Assembly: GCF_902726545.1 (NCBI RefSeq)
Contig: NZ_CACVAD010000036.1
Span: 1 to 48,100, forward strand
Source of the DNA: Yersinia artesiana
GTDB lineage: Bacteria; Pseudomonadota; Gammaproteobacteria; Enterobacterales; Enterobacteriaceae
Length of the DNA: 48,100 nucleotides
Direction: 5' to 3'
Below the pieces are notes generated by a model. That model was not told where the DNA came from. It saw only the letters and a program-made list of their open reading frames with translations, and searched no databases. A program made the position numbers and the translations under genes. Shown in pieces: positions 1-9,142 of this stretch; position 1 is the first letter of the stretch; each line of letters begins with the position of its first letter.

Positions 1-358
1 AAATATTCTTGTATTCTAAAACATTATATTGGTCATACATCAACATAACGCTTTGGTACTTATTGGTACTAGCATCGAGAATAAAACACACACTATAGTT
101 TCGCTGAAACTCAGGTTTGGTTATCTCTTTCAACTCTGATGCAGCCTTTATGAATGAGTCTGCTCCATGATTTTTTGAGTTGTAAATACTATCAAGTTTA
201 TTATCTAAAATATCCAATCTGAAAATATGTTTCAATTCCCTAATAAAAACTTGCCATGATGTCAACTGATTAACATCACCTTGACCTTCAGACTTGATAT
301 ATTCTATATTATTGCCAGCATGGATAACCAATGGTGCTGACACACAATTATCGGCCAT
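1..358 (-). CDS. Partial hypothetical protein (N-terminal 119 residues)
   Basis: An open reading frame on the reverse strand starts with ATG at 356-358 and runs without a stop to the window edge, so the C-terminus is missing. A GGACGGAG stretch upstream of the ATG can serve as ribosome binding site. The visible part starts MADNCVSAPLVIHAG and has no signal peptide or membrane segment. It is hydrophilic, with mixed lysine and glutamate, and includes a hydrophobic strand near SVCFILDAS. I do not recognise the family. The codons are AT-rich compared with the glp genes that follow, which suggests accessory DNA. It is divergent from glpE. The coding call rests on the start, the SD and a 119-codon open frame in AT-rich DNA. 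Confidence 0.6.
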   Translation of the reverse strand, partial: MADNCVSAPLVIHAGNNIEYIKSEGQGDVNQLTSWQVFIRELKHIFRLDILDNKLDSIYNSKNHGADSFIKAASELKEITKPEFQRNYSVCFILDASTNKYQSVMLMYDQYNVLEYKNI

Positions 359-557
359 AATATACTTCTCCGTCCTTTCATCAAAAATATTTTTAACATT
401 ATTTATGGTGGTATTTTTCAATTAATTAATGACTAAAAAAACCATTCCGCAATATCGCCATAAAAATCCCTATTCAGTTCCATACAAGCTTACCCCTTGT
501 CATAAAAAACTCTTTTACAAACCTGCTTAATTTATAAGGTATGTACTTTTAAAATAG

Positions 558-612
558 GGGTTATAACCCTAACTAACTTGTTGATATCTGAACACCCAAA
601 ATCGCTTATAAT
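558..612 (+). promoter_or_regulatory. Candidate glpE promoter with 12-bp perfect palindrome
   Basis: A TATAAT hexamer lies at 607-612, 43 bp before the glpE start. No good -35 box stands at the usual distance; TTGATA at 581-586 is 20 bp away. Upstream at 558-569 is the perfect palindrome GGGTTATAACCC, which could be an operator. The rest of 359-654 shows no gene. Promoter function is inferred. Confidence 0.4.
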
Positions 613-654
613 GCCACGTTAACATCACTCATCTGCATCAAGGCAAAAAGTAGA

Positions 655-981
655 ATGGAACAGTTTGAAACAATCAGTGTTGAACAGGCCTATAACCGCC
701 TAAAAGAACACCAAGCAGTTTTAGTTGATATCCGCGATCCGCAAAGTTTTGAAGCAGGCCACGCATCTGAGGCGTTTCATCTGACCAACAGCAGCTTGCA
801 TACTTTTATGCAACAGACTGATTTTGAACAACCGGTGATGGTAATGTGCTATCACGGCAACAGTAGCAAAGGTGCAGCGCAGTATCTGCTCCAACAGGGT
901 TTTGAGGCGGTTTACAGTATTGATGGTGGTTTTGAAGCATGGGCAAGAAGCTATCCACAAGACGTGGTACAGGCCAGTTAG
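655..981 (+). CDS. glpE: Thiosulfate sulfurtransferase GlpE (single-domain rhodanese)
   Basis: GlpE moves sulfane sulfur from thiosulfate to cyanide or other thiol acceptors such as thioredoxin, in the cytoplasm. The 108-residue protein has the single rhodanese domain and usual length of the family. The active-site loop CYHGNS is at residues 65-70, with Cys65 as the persulfide-forming residue, as in E. coli GlpE. The ending GGFEAW is also typical. It is the first gene of glpE-glpG-glpR; glpG follows after about 70 bp. In E. coli these three genes face away from glpD, but here they point towards it. The ATG at 655 gives the standard N-terminus. Confidence 0.97.
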   Translation: MEQFETISVEQAYNRLKEHQAVLVDIRDPQSFEAGHASEAFHLTNSSLHTFMQQTDFEQPVMVMCYHGNSSKGAAQYLLQQGFEAVYSIDGGFEAWARSYPQDVVQAS

Positions 982-1050
982 CTAATACTCACCCGATTGT
1001 GATATTTTTAAGCACTTTAATTAAAATCTCGTTAGACGGTGATAGACAAA

Positions 1051-1887
1051 ATGGTTCGTGTAATAGCAATTTCTAATCTCCGTCTGGCACAGGCCTTCGT
1101 TGATTATATGGCCACTCGCAATGTGGCATTGGAAGTGAAGCCAGATTCTCAGGGTGCGGAGATTTGGCTTGCCGATGATGAGCAATTACCCCTGGTTCAG
1201 CATGAGCTGGAACAGTTTTTACTCGATCCCCTCAATCCGCGCTACCAAGCCGCCAGTTGGCAATCGGGCAATCTGCATTCTAATCTGCCTTACCAACGGT
1301 TCTCTTATCTCCAGACTCTGCGCAGTCAGGCCGGGCCGCTGACACTCAGTGTCATGGTGCTGTGTATTGCCATCTATATCCTGATGCAAATCGTCGGTGA
1401 TGGCGCAGTGATGTCCTGGCTGGCCTGGCCGCGCGATAACAGCCAGTATCTGCAAATCTGGCGTTGGGTCAGCCATGCTTTTTTACATTTTTCGCTGCTG
1501 CATATCCTGTTTAACCTCATGTGGTGGTGGTATCTGGCCGGGCAGATGGAAAAACGGCTTGGCACCGGCAAATTGCTGGTATTAACTATTGTTTCAGCCT
1601 TATTCAGTGGCTGGGGGCAATCGCTGTTTAGCGGTGTGAATTTTGGCGGTCTTTCTGGTGTGGTTTATGCCCTGATGGGCTATGTCTGGCTGACCGGCGA
1701 ACGCGCACCCGAGCGGGGTATCTCACTGCCTCGTGGTTTGATGGCTTTCTCGGTTCTCTGGCTGGTTGCTGGATATTTCGATATTTTAGGGTTGTCGATT
1801 GCCAATGCAGCGCATGTTTCAGGCTTGATTATTGGGTTGCTGATGGCATTTTGGGATACGCGCAACAGCGCAAAAACTGCACAATAA
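1051..1887 (+). CDS. glpG: Rhomboid intramembrane serine protease GlpG
   Basis: GlpG is a polytopic inner-membrane serine protease that cleaves transmembrane substrates. I chose the ATG at 1051 (278 residues) because a purine-rich GGTGAT lies just upstream. The in-frame GTG at 1039 has no SD and would add four residues absent from E. coli GlpG. Residues 1-70 form the cytosolic N-terminal domain and about six membrane segments follow from residue ~97. The catalytic serine is Ser202 in [13 protein letters not shown] and the partner histidine is His255 in ANAAHVSGL. The [10 protein letters not shown] and WWWYLAG motifs match the family. It lies 36 bp before glpR, so co-transcription is likely. 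Confidence 0.96.
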   Translation: MVRVIAISNLRLAQAFVDYMATRNVALEVKPDSQGAEIWLADDEQLPLVQHELEQFLLDPLNPRYQAASWQSGNLHSNLPYQRFSYLQTLRSQAGPLTLSVMVLCIAIYILMQIVGDGAVMSWLAWPRDNSQYLQIWRWVSHAFLHFSLLHILFNLMWWWYLAGQMEKRLGTGKLLVLTIVSALFSGWGQSLFSGVNFGGLSGVVYALMGYVWLTGERAPERGISLPRGLMAFSVLWLVAGYFDILGLSIANAAHVSGLIIGLLMAFWDTRNSAKTAQ

Positions 1888-1922
1888 CTGTCTGGAACAA
1901 CCAGGCATATTAGGGGATTATC

Positions 1923-2681
1923 GTGAAGCAAACGCAGCGGCATGATGCGATTATTGAATTGGTTCGCCAACAGGGCTACGTCAGTACTGAAGAGCTAGTG
2001 GAACATTTTGCCGTGAGTCCGCAAACCATCCGACGCGATTTGAATGACTTGGCGGATCAAAACAAGATTCACCGTCATCATGGCGGTGCGGCGTTACCCT
2101 CCAGCTCAGTCAATGCGGCTTATAACGACCGTAAAGTGATGTGGTCGGAAGAAAAGGCGCGTATTGCCCAGCGAGTTGCCAGCCAGATCCCCGATGGCGC
2201 GACCCTGTTTATTGATATCGGCACCACACCGGAGGCAGTGGCTCACGCCTTGATGAATCATAAAGGTTTGCGCGTAGTCACCAACAATCTCAACGTAGCC
2301 ACATTGCTGACCGCTAAAGAGGATTTCCGTCTGATTCTGGCGGGCGGCGAAGTGCGTACCCGTGATGGTGGAATTATTGGTGAAGCCACATTGGATTTCA
2401 TTTCTCAGTTCCGCCTTGATTACGGCATCCTCGGTATTAGCGGCATTGATATGGATGGCTCTCTGTTGGAGTTTGATTACCATGAAGTGCGCACCAAGCG
2501 GGCAATTATCGAAAACTCCCGTTGTGTGATGCTGGTAACCGACCATTCCAAGTTTGGCCGTAATGCGATGGTGAATCTGGGGAATATGAATCTGATCGAT
2601 TATTTGTTTACCGATCAGATGCCACCCGCCAGTGTGATGAAGATTATTGAACAGCATGAAGTTCAACTGGAGTTGTGTTAG
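1923..2681 (+). CDS. glpR: Glycerol-3-phosphate regulon repressor GlpR (DeoR family)
   Basis: GlpR represses the glp genes and is released by glycerol 3-phosphate. The 252-residue protein has an N-terminal DeoR helix-turn-helix (about residues 18-50, with SPQTIRRDLNDL as recognition helix) and a C-terminal sugar-phosphate sensor domain with the FIDIGTTPEAVA and NNLNVA motifs. Length and C-terminus (QLELC) equal those of E. coli GlpR. The start codon is GTG at 1923, preceded by TTAGGGGATT as ribosome binding site. It is the last gene of glpEGR. The next 750 bp before glpD hold a repeat element rather than a gene. Confidence 0.97.
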   Translation: MKQTQRHDAIIELVRQQGYVSTEELVEHFAVSPQTIRRDLNDLADQNKIHRHHGGAALPSSSVNAAYNDRKVMWSEEKARIAQRVASQIPDGATLFIDIGTTPEAVAHALMNHKGLRVVTNNLNVATLLTAKEDFRLILAGGEVRTRDGGIIGEATLDFISQFRLDYGILGISGIDMDGSLLEFDYHEVRTKRAIIENSRCVMLVTDHSKFGRNAMVNLGNMNLIDYLFTDQMPPASVMKIIEQHEVQLELC

Positions 2682-2689
2682 CCGTTTGT

Positions 2690-3267
2690 TTTGGTGATTT
2701 GGTTCAGTGATTTGATTCGGTTGTCAGAACTTCAGAAATCAAGAGTAGATCGGACCAGGTTTCGGTTGATGCTCCAGTTCGGTTGTCAGAACTTCACGGC
2801 TCACTTAACCTCCGATGAACCAACCGCCAAAGGGGGCGGCGGCCCCCTTGTGGAATCCCGCGCTTTCGCACGTATCGCTAGCCCACTGCGTGGGTGCCCT
2901 CACTCATCATTTCGCTGGCGGGACGGCTTTATTCGCGTCCCTGCTCATGACGCCTAAATCCGCCGTCCATGGCGGATTTCCCTTGCTACACTCTTCACTC
3001 GGCTGCTCAAATGTGCTTTTAACATCAAAATCTAAAGGCAGGGTTTTGACTTTCTCTTTTGACCTTGAGCGCAATTAGGGATATTACCGACAAAGACGAT
3101 GGCCCGAGTGGGCCGCCATGGACGGCGGTGAAAAGCGCGCTTGAGCAGGAGGGCCGGCCTGCCCTCCTGCTCGGTTGAGGCCACAGAGGTGAGATGGTAA
3201 CCGAACAAATATCAACCGAAACCTAATCCAATCTGTTCTAACAACCGAACCAAACCTATTCACCAAA
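2690..3267. repeat. ~580-bp intergenic repeat element with inverted ends
   Basis: The two ends are related in inverted orientation: TTTGGTGA at 2690-2697 against TCACCAAA at 3260-3267, and a perfect 13-bp pair GGTTTCGGTTGAT (2758-2770) / ATCAACCGAAACC (3211-3223). Inside are a 16-bp inverted pair centred on CCGTCCATGG (2960-2975 and 3113-3128), a G/C hairpin at 2830-2849 (8-bp stem) and a perfect 12-bp hairpin at 3143-3172 (GAGCAGGAGGGC, 6-nt loop). A 19-bp direct repeat sits at 2716-2734 and 2778-2796. The open frames inside (2691-2957, 2815-3078 and reverse 3084-3398) lie in this structure, and their peptides look like those carried by dispersed intergenic repeats of Yersinia, so I do not call them genes. 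No transposase is present. Confidence 0.7.
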
Positions 3268-3380
3268 TCCAAATCCAGTCCTTCCTCCCACATCCTGATA
3301 ACAAAACTGTTACTTCCATCACGCATAAATGTTTTTTTTTGGTTAAGTCTTGGCTTGTTTGTTGGTTTTTGATTACAATC

Positions 3381-3419
3381 ATGAGCGAAAACGAACATTA
3401 AAGAGCTGTTTCGAACATC
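3381..3419 (+). promoter_or_regulatory. Candidate GlpR operators upstream of glpD
   Basis: An 18-bp imperfect dyad (ATGAGCGAA / AACGAACAT) lies at 3381-3398, and a further half-site TTTCGAACAT at 3409-3418. The CGAACAT half-sites resemble the E. coli GlpR recognition element. They sit just before the strong glpD SD (CCGGAGGGAG, 3419-3428). The assignment is by motif likeness only. Confidence 0.5.
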
Positions 3420-3433
3420 CGGAGGGAGTAAGC

Positions 3434-4948
3434 ATGGAAACCAAAGACTTGATCGTGATCGGTGGCGGCATTAATGGTGCCGGTATCGCTGCGGACGCTG
3501 CAGGGCGTGGCCTGTCCGTTCTGCTGCTGGAAGCACAAGATTTGGCCTGTGCTACATCTTCTGCCAGCTCCAAACTTATCCACGGTGGCTTACGTTACCT
3601 GGAACACTATGAATTCCGCTTGGTCAGTGAAGCATTGGCCGAACGTGAGGTTTTGCTGAAACTGGCTCCTCATATCGCTTTCCCAATGCGCTTTCGCCTG
3701 CCCCATCAGCCCCATCTGCGCCCGGCGTGGATGATTCGTACCGGCTTATTCTTGTACGATCATTTGGGCAAACGTACCAGCCTGCCAGCCAGTAAAGGGC
3801 TGCGTTTTGGGCCAGAGTCAGTATTAAAGCCTGAGTTAGTGCGCGGTTTCGAATATTCTGACTGCTGGGTCGATGATGCTCGTTTGGTCGTGTTGAATGC
3901 GCAGGAAGTGGTCGAACGTGGTGGCGAAGTACGTACCCGCACCAAAGTGACTCGCGCCTGGCGTGAACAAGGGCTATGGATGGTGGAAGCGGTCGATATC
4001 AACACCGGCAAAACCTTTACCTGGCGCGCCAAAGGGTTAGTGAATGCTACCGGCCCGTGGGTTAAACAGTTCTTCGATGATGGTCTGAAACTGAAATCAC
4101 CTTATGGCATCCGCCTGATCAAAGGCAGCCATATTGTGGTGCCACGCGTGCATAACCAGCCGCAAGCCTATATTCTGCAAAACGAAGACCACCGTATTGT
4201 CTTCGTCATTCCATGGTTGGATGAATATTCCATCATCGGTACAACTGATGTGGAATTCCACGGCGATCCGAAAGATGTGAAGATCGACGATCAGGAAATT
4301 GATTATCTGCTGAAGGTGTATAACGACCACTTTAAAAAGCAACTGGGTCGCGACGATATTGTCTGGACTTACTCTGGCGTGCGTCCGCTGTGCGATGATG
4401 AATCAGATTCACCGCAAGCGGTTACCCGCGATTACACACTGGATGTCGCCGATGAAGGCGGTAAAGCACCTCTGCTGTCAGTATTTGGTGGCAAACTGAC
4501 CACCTACCGCAAACTGGCAGAACATGCGCTGGAAAAACTGTCCGGCTACTATCCAAATGTCGGCCCGGCATGGACGAAAACCGGTTCATTACCGGGCGGG
4601 GATATTGGCGGCAATCGTGATAACTATACGGTACAACTGCGCCATCGCTATAACTGGCTCCCTGAAGGATTGGCGCGCCGCTATACCCGTACTTATGGTA
4701 GCCACAGTGAGCTGATTTTGGCTGATGCCAGCAGCATCGAAAGCCTGGGCGAACACTTCGGCCACGGCCTGTATGAAGCAGAATTGCGCTATCTGGTTGA
4801 GAAAGAGTGGGTTGTTGAACTCGATGATGCCATCTGGCGTCGTACCAAGTTAGGTATGACTCTGGATGCTAAGCAGAAACAGCGTGTTGCCGAATGGCTG
4901 GCAGCCGTGCAAGCAGAGAAACAGCAGACACTCTCTTTAGTCTCCTGA
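3434..4948 (+). CDS. glpD: Aerobic glycerol-3-phosphate dehydrogenase GlpD
   Basis: GlpD is the FAD-dependent, membrane-associated enzyme that oxidises glycerol 3-phosphate to dihydroxyacetone phosphate and passes electrons to quinone. The start is the ATG at 3434: a GGAGG SD lies 6-10 bp upstream and the N-terminus METKDLIVIGGGINGAG equals that of E. coli GlpD. An upstream in-frame ATG at 3350 would add 28 unrelated residues. The FAD-binding GGGINGAG motif is at residues 10-17. The family hallmarks SSKLIHGGLRYLEHYEFRL and SGVRPLCDD are present. Its 504 residues are near the usual 501. It is transcribed alone, with GlpR-like sites before it and a terminator after. Confidence 0.97.
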   Translation: METKDLIVIGGGINGAGIAADAAGRGLSVLLLEAQDLACATSSASSKLIHGGLRYLEHYEFRLVSEALAEREVLLKLAPHIAFPMRFRLPHQPHLRPAWMIRTGLFLYDHLGKRTSLPASKGLRFGPESVLKPELVRGFEYSDCWVDDARLVVLNAQEVVERGGEVRTRTKVTRAWREQGLWMVEAVDINTGKTFTWRAKGLVNATGPWVKQFFDDGLKLKSPYGIRLIKGSHIVVPRVHNQPQAYILQNEDHRIVFVIPWLDEYSIIGTTDVEFHGDPKDVKIDDQEIDYLLKVYNDHFKKQLGRDDIVWTYSGVRPLCDDESDSPQAVTRDYTLDVADEGGKAPLLSVFGGKLTTYRKLAEHALEKLSGYYPNVGPAWTKTGSLPGGDIGGNRDNYTVQLRHRYNWLPEGLARRYTRTYGSHSELILADASSIESLGEHFGHGLYEAELRYLVEKEWVVELDDAIWRRTKLGMTLDAKQKQRVAEWLAAVQAEKQQTLSLVS

Positions 4949-4983
4949 TGACCAATAAAAGTATTTAATTATTTGATAGATAT

Positions 4984-5025
4984 AAAAAACCCTCTTCATT
5001 ACTAACTGCTGAAGAGGGTTTTTTT
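4984..5025. terminator. Bidirectional terminator between glpD and glgP
   Basis: An inverted repeat AAAAAACCCTCTTCA / TGAAGAGGGTTTTTTT has A-runs and T-runs on both sides and serves the convergent genes glpD (forward) and glgP (reverse). Confidence 0.92.
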
Positions 5026-5042
5026 ATTCGCTCAGTGAATGC

Positions 5043-7490
5043 TTAAAGCCTTATCGGCTTAATATGCCAAATATCATCGGCATACTCTTGAATAGTTCGA
5101 TCCGAAGAGAAATACCCCATATTGGCAATATTGAGTAAGCTTTTACGTGTCCATTCGTCTGGATGACGATAGAGCGCATCGACTTGATCTTGGGTATCCA
5201 CATAGCTGCGATAATCTGCCAGCAACTGATAGTGATCGCCAAGATTGACCAGTGAATCAAACAAACTGGTGTAACGATTAGGCTCTTCCGGGCTGAAAAC
5301 ACCGGTGGCAATTTGCGTCAATGCCAAATGCAGTTCCGGATCTTCGTCATAATATTTCCGTGGGTTATAACCATTATTACGCAGCGCCTCAACCTGCTCG
5401 GTCGTATTACCAAAGATAAAGATATTATCCTCACCCACATGTTCGCGTATCTCGACATTCGCCCCATCCAGTGTGCCAATAGTCAGCGCCCCATTCAGCG
5501 CAAATTTCATATTACTGGTTCCCGAGGCTTCAGTACCCGCCAGCGAGATCTGTTCGGAAAGATCAGCCGCTGGAATGATCAACTGCGCCAAACTGACACT
5601 GTAGTTCGGGATAAACACCACTTTTAGCAGGTTATTAATGCGCGGATCGTTATTGATCACCTTCGCCACATCATTGATCAACCTAATGATTTGCTTCGCA
5701 TTATAATAAGCCGATGCGGCTTTACCGGCAAAAATCACCACTCGTGGTACCCACTTCTCATCAGGGGCCTCAAGAATGCGGTTATAGCGGGTTATTACAT
5801 GCAGGACATTCAACAGTTGCCGTTTGTACTCATGAATACGCTTGATTTGCACATCAAATAGCGCCGCTGGATTCACCACAATATTCAGCTTTTGCGCAAT
5901 ATAGATAGCCAGTCGCTTCTTATTCTCTAGCTTGGCTTTTTGCACTGCCCGCAAGAAGCTCACATAATCAATATTCTTTTCCAGCTCACTGAGTTGGCTC
6001 AAATCGGTGCGCCAGTTATGGCCGATACTGTCATCCAATACTGCGGCCAATGGCCGGTTAGCCAGACCCAGCCAACGCCGTGGTGTAACTCCATTGGTTT
6101 TATTGCAGAAGCGGTTCGGGAAGATACGGGCAAAATCAGCAAACAGCGATTGCACCATCAACTCTGAATGTAGCGCCGACACGCCGTTCACTTTGTGGCT
6201 GGCAATCACCGCCAGCCAGGCCATACGCACCTGTCGCCCATGGTTTTCATCAATAATCGATACCCGTGGCAGCAACTCCGGTTCATTCGGATACTGTTCC
6301 TGCACCAGTTTGAGGAAATGGTCATTGATATCAAAGATGATTTGCAGATGGCGCGGCAGGATCTTACCAATCATGTCGATAGGCCAGGTCTCCAGCGCTT
6401 CACTCATCAGGGTATGGTTGGTGTAGGAGAACACTTGCTGCACCACATCCCAAGCATCCATCCAGCTAAATTTATGCTCATCAATCAGCAGACGCATCAT
6501 TTCAGGGATAGAAAGCACTGGGTGGGTATCATTCAGGTGAATAGCAATCTTATCAGCCAAATTCTCGAATGTTTGGTGCATCGTCCAATGGCGATTGAGA
6601 ATATCCTGCACCGTGGCGGAGACTAAAAAATACTCTTGCCTCAGGCGCAGTTCGCGTCCGGAGTAGGTCGAATCATCAGGATAAAGCACGCGAGATACGT
6701 TTTCTGAATGGTTTTTATCTTCTACCGCTGCGAAATAATCACCTTGGTTGAATTTACCCAGATTGATCTCATTACTGGCCTGTGCAGACCATAAGCGCAG
6801 AGTATTAGTCGCATCTGTATCAAAACCAGGAATGATTTGATCATAGGCACAAGCGAGGATTTCTTCCGTTTCCAGCCAGCGAGTTTTGCTACCTTCCTGC
6901 TGAATACGGCCACCAAAACGCACTTTATAGCGAGTATTGTGCCGTGGAAACTCCCAGGCATTGCCATATTCCAGCCAGTTATCTGGCGACTCCATCTGTT
7001 GACCATTGACGATTTTCTGGCTGAACATGCCATATTCGTAGCGAATGCCGTAACCGCGACCGGGAAGTGCCAATGTCGCCAGTGAATCCAGAAAACAGGC
7101 CGCCAAACGCCCTAAGCCACCATTACCTAAACCAGGGTCATTCTCTTCTTGCAGCAGCTCAGACAGATTAAGGCCCATTTCATCCAAAGCCTGTTCGATA
7201 TCTTCATAAATACCCATCGATAACAGTGCATTAGAAAGCGTTCGTCCCAAGAGAAACTCCATCGACAGATAATAAACCTGCCGAACGTCTTGTGATAATT
7301 GTGCACGATTAGAGCGCAGCCAGCGTTCAACCATCCGGTCACGCACGGCAAATAAAGTCGCATTCAGCCAATCGTGCTGAGTCGCAATAGAGGGATCTTT
7401 GCCCACAATAAACATTAGTTTGTAGGCAATCGAGTGTTTCAGCGCGTCCACACTGACAACAGGTGAGGTATAACTGAACGGTGATGTCAT
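5043..7490 (-). CDS. glgP: Glycogen phosphorylase GlgP
   Basis: GlgP removes glucose 1-phosphate from the ends of glycogen chains using pyridoxal phosphate. The 815-residue length is that of bacterial GlgP. The N-terminal half carries [11 protein letters not shown] and [19 protein letters not shown]. The pyridoxal-phosphate lysine lies in [15 protein letters not shown], followed by [10 protein letters not shown]. It is the last gene of the reverse-strand operon glgB-glgX-glgC-glgA-glgP; 45 bp separate it from glgA. The start ATG at 7488-7490 gives [10 protein letters not shown]. Its end faces glpD across a bidirectional terminator. Confidence 0.97.
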   Translation of the reverse strand: MTSPFSYTSPVVSVDALKHSIAYKLMFIVGKDPSIATQHDWLNATLFAVRDRMVERWLRSNRAQLSQDVRQVYYLSMEFLLGRTLSNALLSMGIYEDIEQALDEMGLNLSELLQEENDPGLGNGGLGRLAACFLDSLATLALPGRGYGIRYEYGMFSQKIVNGQQMESPDNWLEYGNAWEFPRHNTRYKVRFGGRIQQEGSKTRWLETEEILACAYDQIIPGFDTDATNTLRLWSAQASNEINLGKFNQGDYFAAVEDKNHSENVSRVLYPDDSTYSGRELRLRQEYFLVSATVQDILNRHWTMHQTFENLADKIAIHLNDTHPVLSIPEMMRLLIDEHKFSWMDAWDVVQQVFSYTNHTLMSEALETWPIDMIGKILPRHLQIIFDINDHFLKLVQEQYPNEPELLPRVSIIDENHGRQVRMAWLAVIASHKVNGVSALHSELMVQSLFADFARIFPNRFCNKTNGVTPRRWLGLANRPLAAVLDDSIGHNWRTDLSQLSELEKNIDYVSFLRAVQKAKLENKKRLAIYIAQKLNIVVNPAALFDVQIKRIHEYKRQLLNVLHVITRYNRILEAPDEKWVPRVVIFAGKAASAYYNAKQIIRLINDVAKVINNDPRINNLLKVVFIPNYSVSLAQLIIPAADLSEQISLAGTEASGTSNMKFALNGALTIGTLDGANVEIREHVGEDNIFIFGNTTEQVEALRNNGYNPRKYYDEDPELHLALTQIATGVFSPEEPNRYTSLFDSLVNLGDHYQLLADYRSYVDTQDQVDALYRHPDEWTRKSLLNIANMGYFSSDRTIQEYADDIWHIKPIRL

Positions 7491-7535
7491 AGCGGTTTTC
7501 CCAATTAGTGGTTACAACAAATCGGCAACGAGAAA

Positions 7536-8966
7536 TCACAGACGCCGATAAAGTGACAGATAGTCTGCCGCTGCTACTTGCCAACCAAAGTCCAGCCCCA
7601 TCGCGTGGCGCTGAACATGACGCCAATGTTTTGGTCGGCTCCACAGAACAAAAGCACGGCGAATCGCCCGCACCAATGCTTGTGCATCGCATTCATCAAA
7701 CACAAATCCCGAGGCACTGCCGTCTGCCAGATTTTCCAGCGCGCAATCCACCACGGTATCTGCCAACCCGCCCGTATGCCGGACCAGTGGCAAAGTGCCA
7801 TACTTCAAACCATACAACTGTGTTAGCCCACAGGGTTCAAAACGGCTGGGCACCAGAATCACATCCGCACCGGCAATGATTCGGTGTGAGAATGCCTCGT
7901 GATAGCCTATTTGCACCCCAACCTGACCGGAATAGTCTGCCGCTGCTGCCAGGAATGCCTCTTGTAAAATGGCATCACCCGCGCCCAGAACAACCAGTTG
8001 CCCTCCCAATTGCAGTAGATCGGGCAACGCTTCCAGCACCAAATCTAACCCTTTTTGCTCTGTCAACCTGCTGACAACGGCAAAAATAGGTTTCTTCTCC
8101 GTCACCTCCAACCCCATCGTGGTTTGCAGGTGTGTTTTATTGACCGCTTTCTTTTGCAGATCTTCTGCATCATAGCGGGCATGGAGCAAAACATCCGTTT
8201 GTGGGTCCCAGATATCACTGTCCACCCCATTGAGTATCCCGGTCAATCGCCCCTGACTGGCCCGCTCTTGTAGCAGCCCCTCCATGCCGTAGCCAAAGGC
8301 AGGTTGGGTGATTTCCTTGGCATAAGTTGGACTGACGGTGGTAACATGGTCAGCAAAGAACAATCCAGCTTTCAGATAGGAAATCTGTCCATAGAATTCC
8401 AATCCATACATTTGGAAAAATGCGGCTGGCAGTTGTATTTCAGCCAAATGCTTCCCAGAAAAAAGCCCTTGATAAGCCAAATTATGGACGGTAAATACTG
8501 AACGTGCCGGGCGGCCACGTGCCGCGAGATAAGCACAAGCTAACCCGGCATGCCAATCATGAGCATGCACCACCTCCGGACGCCAATAACCATCTAATCC
8601 ACATGCCAGTTCGCAAGCCATCCATCCCAGCAATGCAAAACGGCGATAGTTATCAGCATAAGCATGCAAAGATTGGTCGTGATACGGGCTGCCGGCCCGA
8701 TCATAGAGGCCCGGAGCATCAATCAGGTAAATACCAATCCCCTGATAGTGGCCATAACGTAATGAAACACGGCCAGCAAAGGTATCAATCTCCCTGACCA
8801 AAACCGTGTCTGGGATGCCACGGCGCAAGTCTGGGAACCCCGGCAGCATAACCCTGACATCGGCCCCCTCAGCAATTTGAGCGGCAGGTAAAGCACCAAC
8901 AACGTCAGCCAATCCCCCGGTTTTTAACAACGGGAATAACTCAGAACATACGTGTAGAACCCGCAT
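7536..8966 (-). CDS. glgA: Glycogen synthase GlgA (ADP-glucose, GT5)
   Basis: GlgA extends alpha-1,4-glucan chains from ADP-glucose. The ADP-glucose-binding KTGGL motif is at residues 15-19, and [30 protein letters not shown], split over two GT-B motifs, is in the C-terminal half. Three in-frame starts are adjacent (GTG 8972, ATG 8969, ATG 8966). AGGAG directly precedes the GTG, so only the ATG at 8966 has normal spacing (5 bp), and it gives the expected [10 protein letters not shown]-terminus and 476 residues. A Yersinia-type repeat sits in the 176 bp between glgC and this gene, so GlgA and GlgP may be expressed at a level different from GlgB/X/C. Confidence 0.96.
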   Translation of the reverse strand: MRVLHVCSELFPLLKTGGLADVVGALPAAQIAEGADVRVMLPGFPDLRRGIPDTVLVREIDTFAGRVSLRYGHYQGIGIYLIDAPGLYDRAGSPYHDQSLHAYADNYRRFALLGWMACELACGLDGYWRPEVVHAHDWHAGLACAYLAARGRPARSVFTVHNLAYQGLFSGKHLAEIQLPAAFFQMYGLEFYGQISYLKAGLFFADHVTTVSPTYAKEITQPAFGYGMEGLLQERASQGRLTGILNGVDSDIWDPQTDVLLHARYDAEDLQKKAVNKTHLQTTMGLEVTEKKPIFAVVSRLTEQKGLDLVLEALPDLLQLGGQLVVLGAGDAILQEAFLAAAADYSGQVGVQIGYHEAFSHRIIAGADVILVPSRFEPCGLTQLYGLKYGTLPLVRHTGGLADTVVDCALENLADGSASGFVFDECDAQALVRAIRRAFVLWSRPKHWRHVQRHAMGLDFGWQVAAADYLSLYRRL

Positions 8967-8979
8967 CATCACTCCTATT

Positions 8980-9106
8980 TATACCCTTCTTACTTGAAGC
9001 GGCAGGGTTGTTAGCTGCTCTCACGCACCCGAATCACTGACCTGAGTCAGCTCATCGGGATACCCTCGTTTGCTGCCTACCTGCCACTCCAATTAATTTG
9101 GGTATA
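8980..9106. repeat. 127-bp intergenic repeat with TATACCC/GGGTATA ends
   Basis: The element starts TATACCCTTCTTACTTGAAG and ends AATTTGGGTATA, so its tips are inverted repeats. Inside is a dyad in CTGACCTGAGTCAG. It closely resembles a short intergenic repeat I know to be scattered through Yersinia and Serratia genomes. It lies inside the glg operon between glgC and glgA and has no coding capacity. No second copy is visible in this window. Confidence 0.75.
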
Positions 9107-9142
9107 AGATACTCACTTAATAAATGATAAAATCCGATAGCC

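Noticed and set aside
2815-3078. 87-codon forward frame between glpR and glpD (also 2691-2957 and reverse 3084-3398)
   Set aside because: All three lie within the inverted-end repeat element, cross its hairpins and have no SD or recognised domain; they are by-products of the repeat.
3350-3433. Upstream extension of glpD by 28 residues
   Set aside because: The ATG at 3434 has a perfect SD and the exact family N-terminus; the extension covers the operator region.
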